Notes: generated by a model not told the origin, from the sequence alone. Numbered from the stretch's first letter, positions 11,852 to 22,156 are shown. The stretch: DNA of 64,000 nucleotides from Mucor racemosus (GCA_027405735.1 JAPEHQ010000016.1:186001-250000); one strand, 5' to 3'. Numbers and translations: made by a program.

Positions 11852-11941
11852 ACCGGAATATAAGTACACTGGCCTAACACTGACCAAAACTAAAATTGAC
11901 CTGAAATCGATTGTAAAAAAATGAGCACTTAAATTCAGTTG

Positions 11942-12289
11942 TGTTACGCCAGGAGATTATATTAATCTCAAAGCTAAAATATGTACTAAATCATTTAATA
12001 AAAATAAAGGAAAACTGTTATAAAATGAAAGAGCACACTAAAACTAAAGAACTTTATTATAAGATCGAACCATCTTCTTTTATATTCACATTCTCTAATT
12101 ATATGACCTGTTTAAAGGAGTCTATTTATATATATACATATATCCAATCAAGTCTAGGTGACACACACTAGTTCCACATTCTTGTATAAACGGAGCTTCA
12201 TAACATAATACACAGCAATGTAGAACTTAACATATCAAACTGTGTCGTAATCTTAACCAAGGAATGCACCCAGATCTGTGGATGCAACA
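11942..12289. mobile_element. Solo LTR (348 bp) with 5-bp target duplication
   Basis: Begins TGTTACGCCAGG and ends GGATGCAACA, so the ends are inverted (TGTTAC / GCAACA; TG...CA). It is flanked by AGTTG on both sides (11937-11941 and 12290-12294). Sister repeat copies C and E continue through this point without it, giving independent empty sites. A TATATATATACATATAT box lies inside at about 12127-12150. No internal retrotransposon sequence is present. It is a recombined remnant of an LTR retrotransposon; the superfamily cannot be told from the LTR alone. Confidence 0.85.
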
Positions 12290-13157
12290 AGTTGTTAATT
12301 TTTTGTATCCATTAGATCCAACTGAAAACTACTCTGGATTTTTTGTTTTAGCAAAAAATGTTAATTTTTTGTCGTGATTATCAAAATAATAATTCATACT
12401 ACAGCTTACAGTCTATGATGGCTGGGTTTCAACCTTGGTTTGATGAAAAATCCAAAAAAATTATGGAAAATGATTCAAAAAATAAAATTGTTTAATAGCT
12501 CATGAACTGCAAAGTAAGTCGACCTAGTGTATTAAATAGTTTTTGTACAGTTTTGGATTCTGCATACATCTAAACAAAAATCAGAAGATTATTCCACATT
12601 AAATTTTGCGTAAAATGCAATCGAAATTTTGGAGGTTTTTTGAAGATATACATCACTTTTTATATGCATATTTAGAATATACGTAATTGACATAATGCAC
12701 AAAAAAATTATCTATCGATCTAGCTATTATTAAATCTTTTAGCTACATTTTGCGTAGAGAAAACGAGATTTTTGTCAATTTTTTTTCAAATCCAGAATTT
12801 AGGATGAGGGTATACAGGGGGAAAACGGAAGCTAGAAGCGAGGATATTTCTTTGTATACATTTTTGAAGATATCTCCACGAAAAATTAATATTTTAAGAA
12901 GAACTAAATTGGGTTTGAGAGAGCTCAATAAGGTCTATGATATGAATATAAAAAAACCACTACTCAATATAATGAATGTTTTGTAATCTACTACAAAAAT
13001 ATCGAAAAAATGAAAAAAAAATAAAAGTACTCAGAATTTTTTTATATTGAAATATGTTATAAAGCGCTTTAAAATAAGTAAGTTTCATTATTAGAAAATG
13101 TTAGTATAGCTTAATTTTTTGTAGAGATATGAAGCCTGGAAGTTTTTAATTTTTAAC

Positions 13158-13520
13158 TAGGAATGGGCTTCGATTCGAGTTTGAATCGAGTTTTAACGGA
13201 AACGGCCATTCGATTCGAGTTGGAAAACGGCCCGTTCTTTTGTAACCCAGATAAAAAACGGGGTGGGAGCAAGTATTGGTTTGCCTTAAGGAGGCTGTTA
13301 ATAGCAACATTGTCAAGTTAATATGGGATTATGAATTGATAATAGCATATTTGACAGTTTCACAACTTGAAGTATTTTTTCAATCCTGTTTTCGAGCTTA
13401 GCTAACAAAAAAAAAAAAGAAGAAACTCGAATACCCTCATTCGAGTTTGCATAAAAAACGGCCCGTTAAAGCAGTCAAACTCGGTTAACCGTAATACGAT
13501 GCGTTGTTTGTGAAATCCTA
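13158..13520. mobile_element. Second hAT-like MITE (363 bp) nested in repeat copy B
   Basis: Ends are TAGGA... and ...TCCTA (5-bp perfect terminal inversion). It is flanked by an 8-bp direct repeat TTTTTAAC (13150-13157 and 13521-13528). The orthologous point in copies C, D and E runs through without it; copy E (reverse strand) reads AAGTTTTTAATTTAAACAGT. Inner motifs CGATTCGAGTT, ACGGCCCGTT and ACTCGAAT recur in opposite orientations near both ends. No coding capacity. The 8-bp duplication and TAGG-type ends fit hAT; the short TIR makes the class call moderate. Confidence 0.75.
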
Positions 13521-13890
13521 TTTTTAACAGTGAAATACGCGTAAAAATCTGAAACATTAGCACTGAAAAATTAATACCAACTGCAAAAAATAGGATATAT
13601 CTGGATACTTGTTTTTGAATTAAAGTTGATCATCTCAGGTACATTGGCATATAATTTTTTCTTGGTGTTATTTAGTGAAAAAAAAAGTAGAGCAGGGATG
13701 AAAAGTGAGACCTAGTTTTCAAGGAAAAAGCAGTGAATTTTACCTGTTTTTGAGACTTTTGTGAGATATAAAATAAATTTAGGAGTAGGTAACATAATGC
13801 AGCAAGCTCATATTTGTTTAGCAGTGTCTAAGGTATATCCTAAAAAGTGTTTAGTATGGGGTTAGTTATAGAAAAGAGTCATGATCTCTA

Positions 13891-14190
13891 ATCAATAGAT
13901 TTCTCAAGATCCAACATGTGGATACAACATTTAAGACCAATTTTTTTAATACATGAGTATATTTAAAGTTCTTGTGTGGTTTTGGCAGCTAATGCTACCT
14001 CACAGGTCTCAAGAAATCATTGTAATGTTTTTATTTCTAGATCAATGCTATTTCCATCCTTGATATTGCATTCTTCTATGAAAAGTAAACGTAGTCACCG
14101 AGAAAAAAAATCTGAGGCACAGTTTTTTTCTTGAGATTGAGCGAACGCGATGGCACTCCTTTGTATTCCTATTCAACTATAATAGACAAC
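13891..14190. other. Upstream region of the eIF2B epsilon gene
   Basis: Three hundred bases of AT-rich DNA with no gene. The in-frame stretch upstream of the eIF2B epsilon ATG has no ATG of its own, so it is taken as 5' leader. Confidence 0.5.
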
Positions 14191-16471
14191 ATGTCTCCCA
14201 AACAAAAGAAGCCCAACAACCACGAAAATAACGAAGAGGAAGAGACACCTTTTCAAGCTGTTATTTTAACGGATTCTTTTGAGGAGCAATTCCTTCCTAT
14301 TTCTCATGAAATGCCTAGAGTAAGTCGATTTTAAAAAAAAAAAGTTATTTATTTCAACTTATTAAAGCTTTTTTGACGCTAGTGTTTAATGCCTATTTGT
14401 AATATTCCATTAATTGAATACACTTTGGAATTATTAGCCACTGTAGATATTTTTGAAGTTTTTATTGTCTGTACAACACATATTGATGCCATTAAAGCAT
14501 ATTTCGAGTAAATACTGTTTTTCGACATTTGATTTAAAGCTGTATACTCACACGATTTTTATTAGACAATCTGAATGGATGAAACCTAATTCTAGACTTA
14601 CTGTCAAAATTGTAGCAACACCAGAATGTATGTCTGTTGGTGATGCACTTCGTGAGCTCGATGCTCGTCAATTAATTACTACCGATTTCATTTTGACATC
14701 TGGAGAACTTATCTCTAACATAAAATTGGATAAAATCCTCGAAGAACATCGTGCTCGCAAGAAGACTGATAAGAATTCAATCATGACAATGCTTCTCAAG
14801 GAAGCATCTCGCACTCACACTGCTAGGTAGGTTGAAAACCATGTAGATGACATACTGTATAATAACACTACATTTTATATTTACAGAGCAAAGGATTCCA
14901 ACAGTGTTTTCGTCTTGGATCCTAATACAAATCAATGTGTTTATTACGAATCTGTCGTCTCACTTCCTCGCAAACACCGTATGGAGATTTCACCCGAGAT
15001 TTTTGAAAATAGACCTCAAATTGAATTCCGTAACGACCTTGTTGATCCTTATCTTGATATTTGTTCTGTTGAAGTTCCTGCTTTGTTCACAGAAAACTTC
15101 GATTGGCAACGTCTACGTAGCGATTTTGTTCACGGCATTTTGACATCTGATATTTTAGGCAAGACAATTTACACTAATCTTGTATTCGAACCCTATGTTG
15201 CTCGTGTACAAAACGAACAATTATATAGCACCACTAGCAACCATATTCTCAACCGTTGGGCTTTTCCTATTGTTCCTGAAACTAATTTGAGAGCAGGCGA
15301 TGATTACGAATTTGTTAGAGGCAACATTTATAAATCTGCAAACGTTGTTTTATCGAGGTCATGTATAATCGATGAGAATGTACAAATTGGATCTGGAACT
15401 CGCATTGGAGAAAACACTCGCATTGGAAACTCAATTATTGGAAAAAATTGTATAATTGGTGACAATGTTGTTTTGGAAGGTGCTTTCCTTTGGGATAATG
15501 TCACAATTGGTGATAATTGTACTGTCGAGAAGAGTATTATTGCCAATAATGTCAATATTTTGGAAAATACTACAATTGCTCAAGGTTGTCTTGTGTCTCT
15601 TGGTGTTACTCTTGGTCCTGAGGCTAAAATCCCTAAATATTCTAGACTTAGTCTTTTACCTCAACCTAAAAATAGCATGTTTGATGAAAGCAGTGATGAG
15701 GAGGATGATGAAGAAGAGCGCCACCAAGTTCTCACTGGTGATCACCCAACAGTTTATTTCTGGACTCTTCAATCTGACGATGATGATGTAGATATTAGAA
15801 ATATGAAGCTTGGCTCATTAGCTTATGATATGGCTGATCTTGTACTTAAAGATGGAGATATCACTGATAGTGCAAGTGAAGTTGGAGAATCTGATGATGA
15901 CGATTCAGACATTGGATCTCTTAATGGATCATGGGCACTTGAAAACAGTATGGCCCGTAAGACAGAAGAATTTAAAAAGGAAATTGCACAGACCATTGAA
16001 CGTTCTCTGGATGAAAATCACACTGTATATACTGCCGCATTAGAGGTTACTGGTTTACGTATGTCTAGCAATGGTTCATATACTGATATCCGTGAAGTAA
16101 TGATTCCTATTGTTATGGACCACATTGATCGTAATAATTCAGTTCAAAGCTTAAAAACTGTTTTAACTAAATGGGCACCTTTAATTGGTAAAATGACACA
16201 TTTACCAGAAGATCAATTACATGTTTTGCAAATCTTGCAGAAGCACTGTACATCACAAGAATATTTAGGCAAAGTGTTTTTAGGTGCTTTACAATTATTT
16301 TACAATGCTGATATTGTGGAAGAAGAAGCTATTAGAAGATGGTATAATACTGATTTATCAAAGGCAACTCCCGCTGAGGCTAAATTAAGAGAAAAGGCTA
16401 CCAAGTTTATTGAATGGTTGGATGAAGCAGAAGAAGAATCAGAAGAGGAGGAGGAGAGTGATGAAGAGTAA
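14191..16471 (+). CDS. GCD6: Translation initiation factor eIF2B subunit epsilon
   Basis: Catalytic subunit of the eIF2B complex, which exchanges GDP for GTP on eIF2 in the cytosol and is the control point of the integrated stress response. Exons are 14191-14319, 14383-14507, 14566-14826 and 14887-16471, giving 699 residues, close to the family size. The N-terminus reads as the nucleotidyltransferase-like domain (FQAVILTDSFEEQF, then CLMPICNIPLIEYTLELLA). The middle has left-handed beta-helix hexapeptide repeats (IGSGTRIGENTRIGNSIIG and following). After an acidic linker (DESSDEEDDEEE) comes the C-terminal W2/HEAT domain with GEF activity, ending in an acidic tail (EEESEEEEESDEE). The ATG at 14191 is the first in frame and gives MSPKQKKPNN before the conserved start. 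It lies 0.8 kb upstream of RPA12. Confidence 0.96.
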
Positions 16472-17232
16472 TTTTAATAAAATTAAGGGTTTTCCCATTT
16501 TAAAAATATCCATCATAATCAAATGTGCGTTTTTAAAGCTGCGTATTAAACATCAACAACTCAAGTAATATTTATAAAGGGTTTTTTGAAAGTATTATAG
16601 AAGTAAATAAAAATCTTGCAACAACAAAAATGTTAAATGACATATGAATTGATAACTCTTTTTTTTTTTTTTTTGTAAATGAAAAAAAAAAAGCTTAACA
16701 ATTTTCATTTGCCCACATTTCAAGAAGGATCCTCAAATTTTTCGAGGGCCAACTTAGCTTGATATGCAAAATCGCTTAAAAAGGTGATTTGAAGAGAAAA
16801 ATAATTTTGGAATGTAATTGATATGTTTAAATATGGGAGAAAAGCTTTTTTATATTAATAATCATATCAATAATCATTTGGAAAAACTCTTTAAAAAAAT
16901 GGCAATAGTCTCAAGTTTAAATTAGCAAATTATAATCGCTAAACTAATGTCGTTTTGTAGAGGTGAATAAAACTTGAAAACTGACAAGTTTGTCTTTGAA
17001 TCATCAGTGTAAGTAGAGTATACATAGTATACCTGCAGAGCTATTGATGATATAACGTTTAAGCTTCCTAAACTACTAATGAACAATATCAATGCATATT
17101 TTATTGACTGCCTTACCTGTGAATATTCCGCATGTTCAACAAGCCACTATAATTTTTTTATATTTTTTATTAACGCTTTCGTTGTTTACATACTGCTTTA
17201 AACTGTCAAATTTCAACTTTTCCCTAAACAAC
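16472..17232. other. Intergenic, no gene seen
   Basis: About 760 bp between eIF2B epsilon and RPA12. It holds a run of about 17 T at 16658-16674 followed closely by a run of A, and AT-rich DNA. The last 60 bp include pyrimidine-rich sequence leading into the RPA12 ATG. Nothing else is supported. Confidence 0.5.
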
Positions 17233-17744
17233 ATGGCAACTGAGGCTTCTGCTAATATTATCGGTTCACTTACCTTCTGTCCTGAATGTGGTAATCTTTT
17301 GGATATGGCAGGTGGCGATGATGATATTTTATTATGTAATCAATGTAGTTGTGCCTTTAGAACAGCCGGTGTTGAAGCTACAGAAGTCATTACTACTTCA
17401 TCTGAACGTTCTTTCCAATCAGCTTTGAAATCTAAGCGTCATTTGGTTCAACAAAGCAAGGAAAACAAACAAGCAAGAGCTATTGTAAGTTTATATAAAA
17501 CATCCAATACTTATTTCTTGATGTTAAACTTTTTTTCTTGAATTTAGATCAAAGAAAAATGTCCTTCTTGTGGTCATCATGAAATGGAGTATCATACTAT
17601 GCAATTGCGTTCTGCTGATGAAGGTCAAACAGTCTTTTACAATTGTAAAAAATGCGGGTTAGTAGTATATTTCATGAATTAAATGTATCAGTCATTAATC
17701 ATCATTTTCTCCTTTGCAGTTACAAATACTCTGTCAACAATTAG
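17233..17744 (+). CDS. RPA12: DNA-directed RNA polymerase I subunit RPA12 (A12.2)
   Basis: Small zinc-ribbon subunit of nucleolar RNA polymerase I, needed for RNA cleavage and termination (family role). Exons are 17233-17484, 17548-17657 and 17720-17744, encoding 128 residues, the usual length. The N-terminal ribbon has CPECGN at residues 17-22 and CNQC further on. The C-terminal TFIIS-like ribbon has CPSCGHHEMEYHTMQLRSAD and EGQTVFYNCKKC, including the invariant acidic pair DE in RSADEGQT that projects into the polymerase active site. The third exon supplies only YKYSVNN and the stop. The ATG at 17233 is chosen because upstream in-frame sequence is a hydrophobic AT-rich leader without family similarity. 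A (CT)15 tract follows within 25 bp of the stop. Confidence 0.95.
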
Positions 17745-17761
17745 ATTTTTTATATTTTATT

Positions 17762-17766
<5 letters not shown>

Positions 17767-17796
<30 letters not shown>
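17767..17796 (+). repeat. (CT)15 microsatellite
   Basis: Pure CT dinucleotide run just 3' of RPA12 and 110 bp before the ZIP3-like start codon. As a pyrimidine tract it may lie in the 5' leader of the downstream gene. Confidence 0.95.
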
Positions 17797-17800
<4 letters not shown>

Positions 17801-17905
17801 TTCTCTATTATTTCTTTTGTAAATTTGCATATCCCCATTTTCCTCTATTCAACTAAAAAGCCTCTTTATCTAAGATTATTCTTTAATTAAAAGTAATTTC
17901 AACAA

Positions 17906-18517
17906 ATGTTTGGATGTGATTTTTGTGGGAAAAGCTTGTCAGAATGGGACTACATGACAGAATGTGGACATATAATATGTGGATATAGTTGTTATAATAA
18001 ATATGAGGAATCCTGTCCTATATGTAAAAAGAAATGCAAGTTTACATTTATAGGCGAAAAGGTAAAAGAAGGATCCATTGCATTTTGAACACTGTCTAAA
18101 AGAAAATCAAGGTACCAAAAAATGGCACAGGGTTTTTGACATCTACAAGGAACATTTTCGATAATGCTGAAAAGATTATTGAAGTAAACATTCATTTTAA
18201 AACTGTTTTCTTTATTAATTCATATTTTTGTGGGCTCTAGTTTCGATTTAATGCTTTGAAAAACTTGATTGAATATTTGAGATCAAAAATAGCGAAACAA
18301 AACAAGGTTCTAGATCAAGCCAAAGTTGAATTAAAGGAGGTTAAACGCTATAAAATGTTAGTATCATGGAGATTTTACATTAAAACATATTAAAAAACAC
18401 ACATAAATTAGGGAAATCTTTGAATTGGAACAAGAAAATGAACATCTAAGACAAAAGATACATCGATTAAACCAAATGAACCAAATAAATCAAGAGTACT
18501 ACCACGATTACACTTAA
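17906..18517 (+). CDS. Small RING-finger/coiled-coil protein, ZIP3/RNF212-like
   Basis: Probable SUMO/ubiquitin E3 ligase of the ZIP3/RNF212/HEI10 group, which marks meiotic crossover sites on the synaptonemal complex. Four exons (17906-18061, 18112-18183, 18241-18356, 18412-18517) keep one frame across three GT...AG introns of 50, 57 and 55 bp and give 149 residues. The N-terminal RING reads CDFCGKSLSEWDYMTECGH, IICGYSC and CPIC within the first 45 residues, starting almost at Met1 as in that family. The rest is a charged coiled coil (ELEQENEHLRQKIHRLNQMN). The first exon alone would end at TGA 18088 as a 60-residue RING peptide if intron 1 were retained. The RING plus coiled-coil layout and size support the call; a search is needed to exclude another short RING protein. 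Confidence 0.7.
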
Positions 18518-18528
18518 TTATGTGCGTG

Positions 18529-18536
18529 TCACGTGA
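18529..18536. promoter_or_regulatory. TCACGTGA palindrome (possible bHLH site)
   Basis: Perfect 8-bp palindrome containing an E-box CACGTG. It lies 78 bp before the dynamitin ATG and just after the ZIP3-like stop. The same octamer occurs at 20957-20964. Binding is inferred only from the core motif. Confidence 0.35.
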
Positions 18537-18613
18537 GAACCTCTACAAATTAAATAAAGTGCTAATATTAATCCAACCTTGCCCTATTTTCATAATATTC
18601 TTCTTGAGCAATC

Positions 18614-20384
18614 ATGTCTTCAAAGTATTCAGCTCTTCCTGATATTGTAAGCAATCAATAGTTTTATGATATAAGCAAAATAAACCTGAAAATTGCATGT
18701 TTAGGATGATCAACCAGACGTTTACGAGACGCCTGACTCAACAGACAATGTCACCAACGTTTCTTACGAAAACCAGGTACACATTTTACTATCCACATAC
18801 ACGTTATCATTTCTAAACTAATTTCTTTCCATAGTCAAGCGATGACGATGATAATGAAAATGTTGTAAAATCCCGTGTTTCTATTAAAGATGCTGCTAAT
18901 AGGTTTAAAGGAAGCATTGTAGATTCTACAGACACAGGTAATAGTGGTATTCAGTATCTAAAATAGAAGGATTATCTTACTGATTTCATATTAGATTTCT
19001 CGGACCGTTTAACTCGTAGAAAGAAAGCCATGTATCGCACTTATGTCAAACGTCCACCAGCCATGGAAACAAATGAATATGAGATTTTACCCAAAAACTT
19101 GTCTTTGGATGAGACACCCTTACAGAAATTGCGTCGTCTTATGTATGAAGTTCAGGAATTGAACGATGAAATGGAAAAAGCAAAAGTGAGTATAATATAA
19201 ATACGTATATAACACATGTAAGATGTCTAAATATATTTATAGGAACCAGCAGATGCAAAAGAAACTATTTCACAATCTGATATCCTGTCTCAAATTGCTT
19301 ATTTACAATCAGATCTAGTTAGAATGAATCAACAAGTAGGGGATGATGATTTGAGTCAAAAATCAAACTATGGCAAATCTATTGAGGACGCAAAATCATT
19401 AATCAAGCAATTAGAAGCATTCAAAAATATACCTGCCACTGCATCTGATAACAAAGAAGAGGACGGTGCAGCTGTGTTGGAGAAGAGCGATAAAAATGAT
19501 ATGGTTACCTACGAACTTTTCTATACCCCTGAAACAGCTAAAATGCAAAAAGAAAGCAAATTATCAGATATTGATGAACGTATCGCAAAGATAGAAAAAC
19601 TTGTTGGATCCAACGCTGGACAAGCTTTGGATGAATTGGTAAGCAAAATCAAGTAGAGTCATTGATAAATCTTGTAACGCATAAAATAGCCTCAAAATCT
19701 TTCTTCTACTTCTCTTGTAAACTCTTTAGCAAAATTAGAGCAACAAGTTATTGTTCTCGCTCAACCAAGACAGCTTGAAATGGTAATAAGAAGAGTCAAA
19801 GCTTTAAATAGTGATTTAGATCGATTGAATGAATTAAAGTCTGGTCGCAAAGATACTTCAAGCTTGGGATTTGGACTTGCCAGTACTATTAATCCTCAAA
19901 ATACCCCTTCTACAAATGAAGCTGCCAACAAAGATGGCAACGATAATGAGGCAAAAGTAAGCCATCCTTGAGAGAACACAACACATTCAGTGATTTAACA
20001 ATTTTTTAGATCAACAAACTTTTTGCAACCCTTGAAAAAGTCGATCCACTTTTGAATTTGACACCTGCTTTATTGACTAGACTCAAGGCTTTACAAACAT
20101 TGCACACAGAAGCTGCAACATTTGGTCAATCAGTCAAAGTTATCTCAGAAGAACAGACTAGAATGACTGATGAATTAAAGAGTTTAACTACAACATGCGA
20201 CTTGGTAAGTTGTATTTATTTGATATCAAAAACTGGATCTAATACCTTGCATACATTGTATGTGTAGCTTAATACGAGTTTGAAAGAGAACGACGATTCC
20301 ATCAATAGTAACATTAAAATCATTGATGATAGAATGACAGACCTTATTCAACGCATGACTGCATTGAGCTCTACAGATGCCTAA
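18614..20384 (+). CDS. JNM1: Dynactin subunit 2 (dynamitin/p50)
   Basis: Structural subunit of dynactin, the dynein activator for minus-end microtubule transport; it joins the Arp1 filament to the p150 arm. Eight exons keep a single frame: 18614-18646, 18705-18776, 18835-18937, 18995-19185, 19243-19638, 19690-19956, 20010-20204, 20268-20384; total 457 residues. The N-terminus MSSKYSALPDIDDQPDVYET matches the dynamitin signature (KYADLPGI...PDVYET). The middle has RRKKAMYRTYVK and SLDETPLQKLRRLMYEVQEL. The rest is helical coiled coil (IDERIAKIEKLVG, LNSDLDRLNELK). Exon 6 starts at CCTCAAAATC because this restores PQNLSSTSLVNSLAKLEQQ. Fungal Jnm1 is very divergent, so the signature N-terminus is the main evidence. 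Confidence 0.9.
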
Positions 20385-20825
20385 TTTATAACTGATATGT
20401 ATCCCGTTTTTTAATAAAATCTATCGATCTTTGCCAGCTATTCTGTAGCATTGGATTAACTAAATGCTATGAGAGGTTCCGCGTCGATGATCTCGGAACT
20501 AAAATAGTTAAAATAGTGCAAATGCTATTATATTCTTGAAACCAAAATATCTTTCTTATCAAGAGATGATTGTGATCTTATATATCAATTGGATTCATGT
20601 TTATGTGTCTCCAACAACCAGCAATAACTGTATCGAAATAATTCCTTTGGTCCGGTGGAAATTTTGTATTTGCATTTGCTTTTCTCTGTTTTTTCAAAAA
20701 CAATTCATTCTATAAGTGAATTTTACATTTGATTTAAGAAAAAAAAATAAATTGACTCCTTAGGTTTGCAAAAAAGAAATCAAATTGGATTTTCGACATC
20801 AAATGAAAGCTTTGCAAAATGAAGT
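20385..20825. other. Intergenic, no gene seen
   Basis: About 440 bp between the dynamitin stop and the 3' end of the tRNA. It contains A/T-rich 3' flank with AATAAA-like strings (20416-20421). Nothing else is supported. Confidence 0.5.
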
Positions 20826-20898
20826 TACCCCGGGTGGGATTCGAACCCACAATCTTAAGATTAGGAGTCTCACGCCCTATCCATTAGGCCACGGGGGC
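20826..20898 (-). tRNA. trnR-CCT: tRNA-Arg (anticodon CCT)
   Basis: A 73-nt cloverleaf reads on the minus strand from 20898 to 20826. D arm is GCCTAATGGATAGGGC. Anticodon stem TGAGA/TCTTA closes the loop CTCCTAA, so the anticodon is CCT, decoding AGG. T arm is GTGGG-TTCGAAT-CCCAC, containing the B box. Discriminator is A; no intron. The acceptor stem GCCCCCG/CCGGGGT has one C-C mismatch (6:67) and a G-T closing pair. A T4 run lies 7-10 bases beyond the 3' end, a plausible Pol III stop. Confidence 0.9.
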
Positions 20899-22156
20899 AT
20901 GCAATCGCCGCCCGTTTTTTAAAGCATTTATAACCATAATTAAAATCAAAAGTAGATCACGTGATTTGCCATGGTTTGTTGACATTAGATATATTGTATT
21001 ATGGTTCATATCATGTGCAAGTCAATGGATTCTACAATTAATTATTTTTAAAAATATAATTACATCCTTAGTGTATATTATAAAAATCTTAGTCGATTTT
21101 TTGGATCAATATTCATTGAATATGAGCAATTTCCAGTTATTTCTTTTTTTCAGCATCATAAACTCACTGACATTCTTGAGCCAAAGAAAAAGGTTTTCTT
21201 CATCAACATAAGCGCCATCCTCAGATTTGCGCAGTTTTTTACATTATTTCTATAATACTGCTTAGTTATGTATATCAGTAAGAATGCACATTAAGGCTGC
21301 AAACATTCTAGTAATGTACATACATAATATTTATTTACCTTCTTATCTTTCTTTTTTGTTTCAACGATTGGTTTGAGTATGGTCTTCTGTCTGGAGTTCT
21401 GTATTGAGATTTTTATCGCTGTCAGCTTTGTTTTCTGTACTAGTCTAATGAAGAAATGATCTAGTCGTGCTAAAAAAAACAATTTAAAGATACAGATAGA
21501 TGATTGAACTTCCATTAGAAGAATTTGTTATGTCAATATTAATACCTTAGATCGCACATTCAAGGTTTCGGACAATATTTGGTGTTATAGTAAATTAACA
21601 AGCGTCCACGTTGATTTAAATGCATCCTAGTTAACTGGTGTAATGTCCTCAGATAGTAATTCTGTGTAATAGCTATAATAAAAAGTATAGTATTTTGACA
21701 AGATTATTTCTTAAGACCGTTTCGACTTTTCAGAATTTACAACTTTTCGTATTATTGTCATGGTTGAAAGAGAGGTAGATAACAATAACACTTTATTTTA
21801 TTTATTTATGTCATAAATTTCATATTTTATTACTATTATTAGATGTTTATGACAGGCACGAGAAACGAAGACAGAAAAACAGGCATTATTAATTGCGCCC
21901 TAGCCTGGACATATTCTATGTTTTTGCCGGTTGTTTAATTATATATTGCTAACATACAGTACCTACTACTATATAAAATTGGAAATTACTAGGATCAAAA
22001 TTTGTTGAGATAAGCTTTTGTTATCAAGTTTCAGATGGTTATAGGTGTTTTTCAATTTTTCTCGACCAATGTTGAATCAAATTCCTAAAAATTTTAAAGG
22101 CGATGAATCTCTCCTTTATGGTCCATTGATATCTATTCAAAAATAGAAGAGTTAAT
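20899..22156. other. Gap with a coding-like remnant (about 21290-21790, -)
   Basis: No intact gene. On the minus strand between about 21790 and 21290, protein-like pieces follow one another in different frames: MTIIRKVVNSEKSKR; RYYTELLSEDITPVN after acceptor TTATTATAG; MHLNQRGRLLIYYNTKYCPK; TLNVRSK followed by GTATTA. Further down, an open piece after TTTTTTTTAG includes FFIRLVQKTKL. Frame breaks between adjacent pieces suggest a decayed multi-exon gene. I do not recognise the family. A TCACGTGA octamer lies at 20957-20964, about 60 bp upstream of the tRNA. Confidence 0.35.

Larger units (their letters stand above)
11852..13890 (+). repeat. Dispersed 1.4-kb repeat family, copy B, with two nested insertions
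   Basis: Collinear with copy C over its whole length once a 348-bp solo LTR (11942-12289) and a 363-bp hAT-like MITE (13158-13520) are removed. Start motif is CCGGAATATAAGTACACTGG; end motif is AGTTATAGAAAAGAG near 13880. A 78-codon open stretch at 12750-12986 corresponds to a partly conserved frame in other copies. The 5' limit is uncertain because a MITE fragment abuts it. Confidence 0.8.

Noticed and set aside
11941..12171. Open frame inside the solo LTR
   Set aside because: It starts in the target duplication and spans LTR sequence including a TATA-rich stretch; LTRs are not coding here.
17906..18088. Single-exon 60-residue RING peptide as the complete gene
   Set aside because: Three further exons with consensus splice sites continue the frame into a coiled coil, matching a known family layout.
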